From contig CP150547.1 of NCBI GenBank assembly GCA_049487715.1, positions 930,001-994,000 on the forward strand: a stretch of 64,000 nucleotides of DNA. The letters run 5' to 3'. Below the pieces are notes generated by a model that was given only the letters and a program-made list of their open reading frames with translations, had not been told where the DNA came from and did no database searches. Origin of the DNA: Pycnococcus provasolii. Taxonomy: Eukaryota; Chlorophyta; Pseudoscourfieldiophyceae; Pseudoscourfieldiales. The translations under genes and the position numbers were made by a program. Below, in pieces: positions 19,800 to 28,787 of the stretch. Each line of letters starts with the position of its first letter. The first letter of the stretch is position 1.

Positions 19800-19986
19800 A
19801 GCGTCGGCTGACTTGGCTGACGGGCGTAATCGCGAGTGCAGGAAAATGGAAATGGAATGGATTAGCAATCCCCGAATTGGAATTTTGCCGCGTCGGGAAA
19901 CAGTCGGGAAAGCGGTTCCGTTCCCCCCTCCCCCCTCCCCAACTCTGCCCCATTCCCTGGGTCGCTCATCTTGCTTGCCCGTGAGG

Positions 19987-20664
19987 ATGGCTAGTCGCAG
20001 CACTTGCACCGTGCCGTCTAGGTATGGGTATGGGTCTGGTACGATAGCGAAGACTTCTTTATTGGCTTCTTCGTCACAACTTGTGCGGCCACTGCCGTCG
20101 TATGGGGTCAGGCTTAGGGGTGGTGCTTCGCGTCGTGCCTCTATTCGTCGTGCTATTGGTATTGGTAGTAGAAATGTAAGCGTGCGTGCAAGTGGTGGGG
20201 GAGGCAACGACGGAGGAAGGGATCCTCAGGGAGGGTCGCCCGAGTGGATCGACGCGCCGCTCGTGCTCGTTGACGCACTCTCCGTCTACACAACATGCCA
20301 CGCGTCGGAGCGGATTGCCAGCTCGGAAATGCCAGTCGTCGCCAGCTTGCTCGTCGCGGCGTGGTGGGTGTGCGCGGCGGCGAGAAGGGACTATGCGGCT
20401 GACGCGGCGTTTCGAGACCTCGTTTGGGACCCGGCTGGGCCGATGAAAAGTGGACTCGTGGGAGGGCTGAAGACGTGGCTCGCATTCGCACCCGTCGCGA
20501 CTCTCAGTTTCTGCGGAGTCGCGTTGGCGCTTGGGTATGACGTCGGCAATTACGCCAGCCCACCGCCGGAGGGGTGGGCACCTCCGTTTCTGGAGGTGGT
20601 GGAGGCGACCGCCATTGTCACACCAGTCGCAAGAGGTGTGCTCGCCACGCTGTGGATGTATTAA
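19987..20664 (+). CDS. Probable plastid multi-pass membrane protein, unknown
   Basis: From ATG 19987 the product is 225 residues. The first 75 are Ser/Arg/Gly-rich with few acids, like a chloroplast transit peptide. The mature part begins near EWIDAPLVLVDALSVY. It has about three hydrophobic helices: MPVVASLLVAAWWVCAAA, TWLAFAPVATLSFCGVALAL and ATAIVTPVARGVLATLWMY. I cannot assign a family. The composition resembles small cyanobacterial-derived thylakoid proteins of unknown function in plants and algae (inference). It is divergent from the Nudix gene with only 187 nt between ATGs. Confidence 0.65.
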   Translation: MASRSTCTVPSRYGYGSGTIAKTSLLASSSQLVRPLPSYGVRLRGGASRRASIRRAIGIGSRNVSVRASGGGGNDGGRDPQGGSPEWIDAPLVLVDALSVYTTCHASERIASSEMPVVASLLVAAWWVCAAARRDYAADAAFRDLVWDPAGPMKSGLVGGLKTWLAFAPVATLSFCGVALALGYDVGNYASPPPEGWAPPFLEVVEATAIVTPVARGVLATLWMY

Positions 20665-21009
20665 CGTGTTTTTATTTTCTTCTTCACCATATCTCAAAAA
20701 GCTACGACTTAACGATAGAAAAACTGAAGCAAGGAACTGGCACAAGGTGTTCTAACCCTAGCCCTAACCCTAACCCTAAATCCGAACCCCGAAAGCAAAT
20801 CTTTTTTCTCCAAAATCTCCACCAATAAAACCGAAAACCCAATAGTCTATCTGATCCTGTGGGGTTTCCCGGAACTCCGAGTTCCGACGAACCGCTTATG
20901 ATGTTGTGCCCCTTATTTTAGTCTATCGTCGCTGTTCTCTCCATCAGCCTGATATCAATCAGCACGCACGCTCGCTCGTTTTCTCGATCTACGTCACGTC
21001 ACAAGCGCC
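20665..21009. other. Intergenic region with CCCTAA tract
   Basis: A telomere-like tract (20752-20780, about four CCCTAA units, one CCCTAG) lies 230 nt upstream of the next plus-strand start. No gene is evident. Confidence 0.6.
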
Positions 21010-21582
21010 ATGATGCGTGTCTCTTCGCATCATAAGTGTGGATTGGTCGTCTCGCGTCGGTGTGGTGGATCTCGTGGTGGTGTTTGGTTACGACAACACA
21101 CCCGTTCGTCAAGGCGTCTCGCGCTGTCGGCCTCTTCAAATGACGGGGCGGCGGAGGCCGACAGCGCCTTAGCATCACCAGGGCCAGCGCCTGGACCCTC
21201 GTTGGACTTGCCCGTCACAGCCGACACGCCCGCGTTGCCGGGAGATCCGAGGCTTGTAGGATCGCCACTCGCAGAAGACTCGTACGACGACCAACTTACA
21301 CTTGAAGCGCTCCGAGCGGCGCCTGGAAACATCACGGAGGATAGCACGCTCCAGGAAACGATCGTATCGTTCGGATTTACGCTAGCCATTGGAATACTTC
21401 TCGTCGTTACGCTGGGTGTGGGATATCTGTCTGTTCGCGACTTCCTTGACAAGCAGGAGCAGGAGAAGGGAAGAAAGGCTCTCGAGCGGGAGATGCGTGA
21501 GAGGGCTTTAAAGGCGGGGGACCAGCCATTGGACACAAAGAGACCGTCGGAGCGCGGTGACTTTCGAGGATTTGGCGAATAA
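21010..21582 (+). CDS. Single-pass membrane protein, probably plastid, unknown
   Basis: 190 residues. The N-terminal 45 residues are basic and Ser-rich with no acids, so likely a transit peptide. An Ala/Pro-rich acidic segment follows. One transmembrane helix is predicted at about 120-143 (VSFGFTLAIGILLVVTLGVGYL). The C-terminal stromal or cytosolic tail is highly charged (DKQEQEKGRKALEREMRER). No family recognised. It is convergent with the HCF173-like gene (stop-to-stop 138 nt). Confidence 0.65.
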   Translation: MMRVSSHHKCGLVVSRRCGGSRGGVWLRQHTRSSRRLALSASSNDGAAEADSALASPGPAPGPSLDLPVTADTPALPGDPRLVGSPLAEDSYDDQLTLEALRAAPGNITEDSTLQETIVSFGFTLAIGILLVVTLGVGYLSVRDFLDKQEQEKGRKALEREMRERALKAGDQPLDTKRPSERGDFRGFGE

Positions 21583-21719
21583 ATTTGTTTTTTTAAGCCA
21601 CCTTTGAGTCGAACTGGCGCCGTGAGAACGGGCTTGCTTTGGTTGTAACGAGAGAGAAGAGACACTTTTCTAAAAACGGAAAAGAACCTAGGTTAAAAAT
21701 GGGAAAGAAAAAAAACACG

Positions 21720-24152
21720 TTAGATGTTTCTCTCGAGCGGCTCCAATGCTGGCTTGAGATAGTCCGTCTCAAGCGACGAAAGGTGCGCGACGAGCTCGTA
21801 CGAATCCAAGCCGGCGACCTGTTCGCTCTTCTGCTCGTAGCAAACCTCGAAGCTTTTGTTCACAGCTTTCTCCTCATGCAGGGAACGCACCACCACGTCC
21901 GCAACATCCGCCGTGCCGATACTGTTCCTCACGCGTCCACTCTGGTCAAACACGAGTGCCTGCAAGCCACTTGGCACGTCCTGCAGCGGTCCAGGGCGAA
22001 CGATCGTGTACGCAAGACCCGTCGCTTTCAGGCGATCTTCGCCAGCCGTCTTTGTTCGGCGCATGTCGCGCTCCGCAAAAGCGCTCTCATTTTCTGACAT
22101 CTTGTAGTTTGGCTGGTTCAGCGCGCGACCGCGAGCGTCCTCCATCTGCTTGGCTGCGCCAGCTCCAGTGCACGACAGGAGCACGAAGTCAGGCTCCTCC
22201 TGCCTTGGTAGCAGCGACACCTTGCTGCAGTCGATGCGAAATTTCGCCGCGAGCAGCTCCTTGTCCTCATCTTCGTCGTCGAAGTCTTCGTCGTCGTCGT
22301 CGTCGTCAATGCTCAGACGCACATCCACGTCGTCGTCAAAGTCGCGGCTCCTCAACACCTCCTGCAGCTTGATCTTCTCAGCCTGCGCGACGGACGGCGC
22401 CTCGTAGCGAATGCCCATGTACTTGAGCTTCGACACGTCGAGCGGAGGAGTTTTGTTGTTCATCGGACGGAAAGAGCTCCACGGAACGCGAATCTTCTTC
22501 CAAGTCTGGTACGTGCTCATCGCTGACATACGATACCTGTACCGATTTCCAGTCTCGTCCTCAAGAATGCACCAGTAGCATGGCTGCCCGTCGCTCGAGC
22601 ACTCGAGCTGCAAGCCCTCGTACTTCTCCAAAGCCATGACCCCAGGCAGGTCCACGGCATCGAAAGGCGCTCGCGCTTCCGCCACGCCACCCTTGGCGTA
22701 CACCTCTCCCTCGAAGCGCATCACTCCCTTGTACTCGCTGCTTCGAACAGTCGCCTCGTTCTTGACTCCGAGCGCCTCGATGTACTCGCGTCGCAGCCTC
22801 TCCTGCGGTGACATTGGCTTGGATGCGCCACCACCTTTGCCTGTGCTGGGCTCCGTGACGCGCCAGGACTCCACCCCACGATAGCGCTTGCGCGTAACAG
22901 TCTGCCTCTTCTGCTTCGGGTCCCCGCCGGCGCCTCGCACGACGCGCTTGTCCGTGTCGCGGCCACGCAGCGCGGCGTTAAATCCCCGTCCCTGTGCAGT
23001 CGTGTTGTCCGAGAACATAAACAGCAGCGTCTTGCCCTTCTTGTTGAACTCGCTCGTCTGCAGTCGCCTGTCACGCTTCCAGTTGCGCTGCTGCATCTGC
23101 GTCATGCCATTCCAGTACGTCTGGTACGCCTGACTTAGGTACCCGACCCCGTCAATGTCGCACAGGCTGCGATCCTCCTCGTCGTCCGGGTTGCTCGCGC
23201 GCACGCAGTACACCACCTTCGTCGTGGGCGGCTTGTCGTACGGTGCGTAGCACAGCGCCTCCCAGCCGTACTTGCGGAACGACTCCGCATCCGCGTCGCA
23301 TGCGCAGCACGGGTCAATGGCACGGTAGCAGTCGAGTCCGCTGGCTAGGTTTCCCCAAACAATGGATACCTGCTGCGGCAGCCCCAAAATCTGCTTCGCC
23401 TCGGCGTCGCCGCAGACAGCCTCCAAGGGTGGTCCCGTCGTCTCGCCCTTGCTGAAGCGCAGCGTGCGCCCGTGCCTCCCACCAACGCGCACGTCAGGAC
23501 CGACGCGGGTGCTGGGCTGCAGAGGTATGTCGTCGCGAGGCCGAACGAGGCAGCGCACGTTGTACCCTCGCAGCACGAGCTTGCGCACGACGATCTTGCC
23601 GACGCTTCCCGTGGCGCCGACGACGAGCACGGTGTTTGTCTCAGCCTTGTCCGTTCCCACGTCGCACGTCATAGCCTCTCCATCCGAGGGGCTTGCGACG
23701 CGCGACATGTCCACGTCGAGGTCATAGTCTCCCGAGCTGCGGCTGCTGAATCCCGATCCTAGGTCGACGAACGTCGACCAGAGGTTTTCCGTGGCCTCGC
23801 GCGCCTTTCTGCCAAGCTCGAACGGGTTGAGCGTCTCGGGTACCTTTTCGTTTCCCGAGACGCCAAACAGGTCGGAAGGCTGTGGAGCGGCTGTGGACGG
23901 CTGCGCGTCTTCCGGGGAGGGGGAAGAGGGCGGCGGTGCGCGCTTCGGCGTGCGTCGTCCTGATGCGGATCTTCGGGAAGACGCATCTTTTTTGGTTTTT
24001 GTTGATGTTGATGATGAAGATGACGAGTTTTCTCCTCCTCCTGATGACAGACGAGTGACAACAGAGCGAGATGACGACGACGACGATGATGAGTGATGAG
24101 GGCGAGAGGCACGAGAGGAGCCTGGAGCACGAGTACACGGAAGCATCATCAT
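21720..24152 (-). CDS. HCF173: HCF173-like atypical SDR with inserted CIA30 domain, plastid
   Basis: From ATG 24152 the product is 810 residues (the frame extends upstream to 24320). A Ser-rich transit region is followed by the NAD(P)-fold glycine motif VLVVGATGSVGKIVVRKL and GYNVRCLVRPRDD. A CIA30 domain is inserted (MRFEGEVYAKGGVAE, CYWCILEDETGNRYRY, RVPWSSFRPMN). The fold is completed by YTIVRPGPLQDVPSGLQALV and IGTADVADVVVRSL. This domain order is that of plant HCF173, which binds the psbA 5' UTR with HCF244 and activates translation of photosystem II protein D1. An Asp/Glu-rich loop (DDDDDDEDFDDEDED) and a large middle insertion make it longer than the Arabidopsis protein. Assignment rests on architecture. 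Confidence 0.82.
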   Translation of the reverse strand: MMMLPCTRAPGSSRASRPHHSSSSSSSSRSVVTRLSSGGGENSSSSSSTSTKTKKDASSRRSASGRRTPKRAPPPSSPSPEDAQPSTAAPQPSDLFGVSGNEKVPETLNPFELGRKAREATENLWSTFVDLGSGFSSRSSGDYDLDVDMSRVASPSDGEAMTCDVGTDKAETNTVLVVGATGSVGKIVVRKLVLRGYNVRCLVRPRDDIPLQPSTRVGPDVRVGGRHGRTLRFSKGETTGPPLEAVCGDAEAKQILGLPQQVSIVWGNLASGLDCYRAIDPCCACDADAESFRKYGWEALCYAPYDKPPTTKVVYCVRASNPDDEEDRSLCDIDGVGYLSQAYQTYWNGMTQMQQRNWKRDRRLQTSEFNKKGKTLLFMFSDNTTAQGRGFNAALRGRDTDKRVVRGAGGDPKQKRQTVTRKRYRGVESWRVTEPSTGKGGGASKPMSPQERLRREYIEALGVKNEATVRSSEYKGVMRFEGEVYAKGGVAEARAPFDAVDLPGVMALEKYEGLQLECSSDGQPCYWCILEDETGNRYRYRMSAMSTYQTWKKIRVPWSSFRPMNNKTPPLDVSKLKYMGIRYEAPSVAQAEKIKLQEVLRSRDFDDDVDVRLSIDDDDDDEDFDDEDEDKELLAAKFRIDCSKVSLLPRQEEPDFVLLSCTGAGAAKQMEDARGRALNQPNYKMSENESAFAERDMRRTKTAGEDRLKATGLAYTIVRPGPLQDVPSGLQALVFDQSGRVRNSIGTADVADVVVRSLHEEKAVNKSFEVCYEQKSEQVAGLDSYELVAHLSSLETDYLKPALEPLERNI

Positions 24153-24616
24153 CACAAAGTAGTCGACGACGGAAAGATAGAATGATATGGGGAGGTGAGG
24201 TGATGGGAGAGGAGAGAGAAGGGGGAGCGGGGGAGAGGTATTGGAGGCGTGCGGACCACATATGCGCAACCTCCTCCTCCCCCCCAGGGGGGGGGGGGCC
24301 GGAGAGCGCCTGCGCACCACACACCCGTCCGGTCCTCGCCGATGGGAGGGATCCGTCCGTCCCAGTCGGACGATCGGGGTTGGGGGGTTGGGGGTTGGGT
24401 TTGGGGGTTGGGGTTAGGGGTTGGGTTTGGGGGTTTAGGGGTTTGGGGGTTGGGTTTAGGGGTTTTAGGGGTTTAGGGGTTTAGGGGGTTGGGTTTAGGG
24501 GTTTAGGGGGCTGTTTAGGGGTTTGCATTTGGCTGCTGGTTTGGAGGTCTGTTTGACCTCTGGTTTGGCCCTCCTGCTACTTTACCTCTGTCACATTCTC
24601 TGTCGGCGCGTGGAGC
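24153..24616. promoter_or_regulatory. Divergent HCF173/RCC1-like region with long TTTAGGGG array
   Basis: This contains a C7-A-G12 near-palindrome (24280-24299) and a roughly 150-nt array of degenerate GGGTTTAGGG/GGGGTTGGG units (24376-24527). The array is the longest telomere-like block in the window and lies between two divergent start codons. Confidence 0.6.
24376..24527. repeat. Degenerate TTTAGGGG/TTGGGG telomere-like array
   Basis: Units alternate TTGGGG, TTAGGGG and TTTAGGGG with no long homogeneous block. The G-rich strand is the plus strand. Potential G-quadruplex former. Confidence 0.85.
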
Positions 24617-25579
24617 ATGGAGCGCACGGAGTCCGGCATGGAGTCCGACACAGAAGAGTCGCTCGTGGACAAGGTGATGCGCACCGTGTGGGTGCCGTGG
24701 CAGCGCGAACGACGACTCGTGCGCGAACAAGAACGAATGCTAGCGACGCGACGAAGTGCGTGGCTCGACGCAGGATCCTATCACGCCGTGGTGTTGCGAT
24801 GCGACGGAGGAGTCGCGTGCTGGGGCTCTAACGACGACGGCCAGGCACCTCCCGATGGTGTTGATGGGGACTTTGTCGCGACCACTGCTGGTGGATTCCA
24901 CTCTATGGCACTCCGACGCAACGGCAGTGTCGAGTGCTGGGGACTTGACACTCCCGACGGCGTCGAGGGTGACTTTGTCGCGATTTCTGCCGGTGGCTAT
25001 CACTCGCTAGCGCTGAGACGCAACGGCAGTGTCGCGTGCTGGGGATGGAACAATCGTGGCCAGGCGCCTCCCGACGGCGTCGAGGGTGACTTTGTAACGA
25101 TTTCTGCCGGTAGCTATCACTCGCTAGCGTTGAGACGCAACGGCAATGTCGCGTGCTGGGGATGGAACAATCGTGGCCAGGCGCCTCCCGACGGCGTCGA
25201 GGGTGACTTTGTCGCGATTTCTGCCGGTGGCTATCACTCGCTAGCGCTGAGACGCAACGGCAGTGTCGCGTGCTGGGGCTCTAACGACGATGGCCAGGCG
25301 CCTCCCGACGGCGTCGAGGGTGACTTTGTCGCGATTTCTGCCGGTGGCTATCACTCGTTGGCACTCCGAAGCAACGGCAGTGTCGCGTGCTGGGGCTCTA
25401 ACGACGATGGCCAGGCGCCTCCCGACGGCATGGACGGCGACTTCGTCGCAATTGGTGCGGGTACGTGCTTTTCCGTGGCGCTTCGACGCGACGGCAGTAT
25501 CGCGTGCTGGGGACACAACGACGACGGCCAGGCACCTCCCGCCGGTGTGCACGGTCCTTTCAAGACGCAAGAGCTGTAA
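24617..25579 (+). CDS. RCC1-like beta-propeller repeat protein
   Basis: 320 residues. A 45-residue charged helical N-terminus is followed by seven repeats of about 39 residues with consensus VAISAGGYHSLALRRNGSV-ACWG-N-GQAPPDGVEGDF (the second is 34 residues). The AGxxHSxAL...G.V.CWG pattern is that of RCC1/ATS1-type (alpha-tubulin suppressor) propeller blades. Seven blades would close one propeller. Partner and substrate are unknown. Repeats 3-6 are nearly identical at DNA level (117-bp unit), which indicates recent tandem expansion or conversion. It is convergent with the following coiled-coil gene (75 nt). Confidence 0.8.
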   Translation: MERTESGMESDTEESLVDKVMRTVWVPWQRERRLVREQERMLATRRSAWLDAGSYHAVVLRCDGGVACWGSNDDGQAPPDGVDGDFVATTAGGFHSMALRRNGSVECWGLDTPDGVEGDFVAISAGGYHSLALRRNGSVACWGWNNRGQAPPDGVEGDFVTISAGSYHSLALRRNGNVACWGWNNRGQAPPDGVEGDFVAISAGGYHSLALRRNGSVACWGSNDDGQAPPDGVEGDFVAISAGGYHSLALRSNGSVACWGSNDDGQAPPDGMDGDFVAIGAGTCFSVALRRDGSIACWGHNDDGQAPPAGVHGPFKTQEL

Positions 25580-25653
25580 CATTCGAGTTGTAACATTCGC
25601 AGACAAGTAGTCTACTCTCTCGTATGATAAAAGTTACTTTTCATAAGTTAGAA

Positions 25654-27357
25654 TTACAAAGACGGCTGGTTCACGACTTGGGGGTCGCCGCCACTGCCGC
25701 CACCGCTGTGGTGCAAAAAGATACCAGCCTTGATCACCTTCTCGTCGTCGTCGTCGTCGTTGTCGTCGTCGTCGTCCACAGTTGCACCTCCTCCTCTTTT
25801 CTTCTCGTCTACCACCACCACCTCCTCCTCCTCCTCCTCCTCGCGATGCGGTTCTCTTTTCTGCTGTTGCTCCCGCTCATTGTACGAGCGAGTCTCATCC
25901 TCTCTCTCCTCCTCCAGTACAACCAAGTCCTCGTGCGTCACCTCGCGGTTGAGGATAGCACCGACAAAGTTGCCACCTCGAGCCGTGGGCTCACGCGACG
26001 ATGTGTCCAGTTCCTCAATCGAATTGTTGTCGATGGCACGAGGCACGCCCTCCAGATGGAGCAGAGGTACGCCCTCTCTTGCATCGGTTGCCTGCTGTGC
26101 GGGCTGTCTCGGCGAAACTGGAGATGCAATGGCGGGAGGTGCCGCCATTGGCAGGGGCAGCGAACCGGGACTCTGCACACGCGGCATTGCAGGACTCTCG
26201 GGTGGCTCGTCGACGATGCGAGGTGTCAGCGACGCCACGGCGGATGACCCGCCGCCAACACCGCCGCCGCCATCCCCTTCTCCTCCGCCGCCAGATGCGC
26301 CACCGCCACCACCGCCTCCTCCGACGGCGTTGCGCAGAGAACGCACCTCCTCGTCGAGGCTTTCGAGGCCACCCGCCAGCGCCTCCACCGCGCGTTGGCT
26401 GCGCGCCTCGAGGTCGAGCAAGCGCTGCATCATCTCCGCCGACGCATCCACGGGGCTGTCAGATGTCGACGACTCGAGCGCTCGCAGACGTTCGGAAAGC
26501 ACGTTGAAGTTCCCCGACGCCTGGTCGAGCCACTGGCGAAGGCGCGTTTCGGAAGCGCGCCGCGTGTCCGCGACGCTCTTGCGCAGGTTCAGGTCGTTCG
26601 CCAGCCTCGCCTTGATCTCGAGGCGAACGACGCCCTCGACGCCCTGCACGCCGCGTTCCGCCGTCTCCTCGAATTCACGCGTCATCCGGCGCAGCGCGCG
26701 CAGCGCACCCTCCGTCTGCGAGCGAAACGACTGCGCCTGCTGCTCGGCAAACGCGCCGACGTTGCGCGCCGCCATGGCGGCGTCGTTGCGCGTTGCACGC
26801 AGCCCCTCCGCGAGGTTGGAGGCATCCTTCCTGAGGTCGATGAGCTCCGTCTCCAGCGCCCCGAGCCGGTCGCTCGTGACGCGTGAGCGCGCCTCCGCCG
26901 CGTGCGCGGACGCCGCGTGCATGCGAGCTTGCTCATTTGCGCGCGCGAGCTCGGCGGCGACGTCCGCGGCGCGCGCCTCCGCACGCTCGGCACGCGCCGC
27001 CTGCACCTTGAGCGCCTCGTGCATGCGCGGCACCACCTCGGTGGTGACGTCCGTGACGGCAAACTCCAGCGCAACGAACTTCTCCGCCGTCTTGACGACG
27101 GTCGCGCGGTGACTTGCAGCGAGAGCATCGACTGTGTCTGAGATAGCTATGAGCTTTTCGCGCAGGCTTCGAAGTTCTTGATTGACCGAATTACTGCGTG
27201 GACTAGGGACAAAGGGGGGACTAGGGGGGACTAGGGGGGGAGGCGCGCGGAATGGCGGGTTGTGGTTGTGGTGGTGGTTGTTGTTGTGGTGGTGGTTGTT
27301 GTGGCCTAGGGTGCCGTATGGCGGCACCACGGCGCCACCGATGGGTGGCAGCACCAT
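25654..27357 (-). CDS. Coiled-coil protein, unknown
   Basis: From ATG 27357 (MVLPPIGGAVVPPYGTLG) the product is 567 residues; the frame opens earlier at 27561. A His/Asn/Pro-rich N-terminus is followed by about 270 residues of predicted coiled coil (KFVALEFAVTDVTTEVVPRM through LESLDEEVRSLRN), with Ala/Arg/Glu heptads and few helix breakers. Then comes Gly- and Pro-rich linker and a basic/acidic low-complexity tail. There are no transmembrane segments. It could be a structural or cytoskeletal scaffold. No family assigned. Confidence 0.65.
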   Translation of the reverse strand: MVLPPIGGAVVPPYGTLGHNNHHHNNNHHHNHNPPFRAPPPLVPPSPPFVPSPRSNSVNQELRSLREKLIAISDTVDALAASHRATVVKTAEKFVALEFAVTDVTTEVVPRMHEALKVQAARAERAEARAADVAAELARANEQARMHAASAHAAEARSRVTSDRLGALETELIDLRKDASNLAEGLRATRNDAAMAARNVGAFAEQQAQSFRSQTEGALRALRRMTREFEETAERGVQGVEGVVRLEIKARLANDLNLRKSVADTRRASETRLRQWLDQASGNFNVLSERLRALESSTSDSPVDASAEMMQRLLDLEARSQRAVEALAGGLESLDEEVRSLRNAVGGGGGGGGASGGGGEGDGGGGVGGGSSAVASLTPRIVDEPPESPAMPRVQSPGSLPLPMAAPPAIASPVSPRQPAQQATDAREGVPLLHLEGVPRAIDNNSIEELDTSSREPTARGGNFVGAILNREVTHEDLVVLEEEREDETRSYNEREQQQKREPHREEEEEEEVVVVDEKKRGGGATVDDDDDNDDDDDEKVIKAGIFLHHSGGGSGGDPQVVNQPSL

Positions 27358-28787
27358 TGGAAAAGGCGTCAACGAGAATGAAGAAAGAGACGGGAGAAAG
27401 GCGTGTGTCCGTCCAGAGGGAGGGGCGAGGGGGAGCCGAAGGTCAACGCAACGGAACAGCCCCTCCACCTCCCGGGGGATATTAGGGCGTAGGGTTACCT
27501 GAGGGGGAGTTTTGGGGATACCGGTCGGAAAATAGGTCGGGTTTCCTGGTCGCAGGAACATGTGAAAGCTTTTACCGGGTACTTATTGTGTGTTGTAAAC
27601 CTGTGTCCGCCGTCCGGGCAGTCCGGCTCGCAGCGCACTCCTCCATGCCGCGCTCGTCGTCCTCCTACGCGTCGCGCACCGGCGCCGCGCTCACCTCGCA
27701 CGTCCGGAGCATCGCGTATCCGCCGGTTCCGCCCGTCGCGCGCACGTCGGTGTTGTTGATGGCGATGTCGCGATGCGAGCGTTCTACAAATGTCAAAGAT
27801 CGGAGTATGAATGCATCAAATACAGCTGATTCTGGGAATGTCCTATTGGGTTACTTCGATGATGGTGAGAGCGTACTTGCAAAGACAAGCAGAGGCGAAT
27901 CCGTAACCGTGTCGCAAAGCCATCACGGCGATCACAGAACGGCTTTACTAGTTTACCTCCGGGGGCCTTGCGAAAGCCGCTCATTACGATTGCACTATTC
28001 GTCAGAGACAATCTCACTTTCGTCAAGTCAAGGCCAGCACCTGCTGACGCGGAAGTGTACATGGCAGGAACGCAAACGCTGCGTAACCAACGCCTGAAGC
28101 ACCTCCGTGACAATGCCCACGATTACGTTGGCAAACGCGTCGCTCGAACGTTCGACGGAACAATCTACCAGGACAACGCGAACAAGAATTCGGTAAACGT
28201 GACAGGGACGAGTCACAGCAGAAGTGCTACATTTGCGGAAAATACGGGCACATCAGCTACAACTGCCCCGAGAAATGGAAATAAGTAACTCAGTGGCAAT
28301 CTGATTCAATTTTTAAAAAGGTCTGATCAACCTAGAAAATCGTGAATCAAACCAACCTTAGTGATACAACACTATGTGACCTTAGTGAACCCTTCGTGAC
28401 CCCTTAGTGAATATTTTCTTTTCTTCTTAGGAAGTTTTTCTTTTACCTCTCAGTGAACAACACAAAAGCACCGATCCTGGGGTGGTGTGTGAGTGGAAAC
28501 CCTAATCCTAAGTGGAGAACAGTCTCGGACTTTGTGTCTTGAGGATACCTCCTCCGAAGAGGATACCTCCTCGTTACCGTTCCTTATCCCCTCAAGCTTT
28601 GCCCCAGGTGTCTTCCCTTTACACTAGAACTACTTATCTCTTAGTTCTCTAGGTGAGGTTCCCGGTGTCGACGTCACCCCGTCAACGTATCTACACTTCA
28701 CTCTTTCCCTCCCGTGTACGTGTGTAAGTTGTGTAACGAAGACGGTCGTTACCTGACACTACTTAGCAACCCTTGGTTGCCGTCACA
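27358..28787. other. Long gene-poor region with zinc-knuckle fragment
   Basis: Between the coiled-coil gene and the left inverted-repeat arm. It includes a plus-strand segment encoding a CCHC zinc knuckle (28200-28284), a duplicated 18-nt GAGGATACCTCCTCC-type unit (28542-28573) and AACCCTAATCCTAAG near 28499. Open frames of 169 and 106 residues overlap in different frames and look degraded. The region is AT-richer than its surroundings. Confidence 0.5.
28142..28284 (+). pseudogene. CCHC zinc-knuckle coding fragment
   Basis: The frame ending at TAA 28282-28284 encodes a basic stretch followed by CYICGKYGHISYNCPEKWK, a canonical C-x2-C-x4-H-x4-C zinc knuckle. The same frame is closed by a TGA near 28106 and no start is apparent, so this is a terminal exon of an unrecognised spliced gene or a remnant. 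Candidate sources are retroelement Gag or an RNA-binding protein of the RSZ/ZCRB1 type. I cannot decide between them. Confidence 0.45.

Noticed and set aside
19291-19986. Upstream part of the plus-strand frame reading through the Nudix gene
   Set aside because: It is antisense to the conserved Nudix domain; only the part from 19987 has independent character.
25730-27112. Plus-strand 460-residue Ser-rich frame
   Set aside because: Antisense to the coiled-coil gene; Ser runs are the complement of its Ala/Arg/acidic codons.
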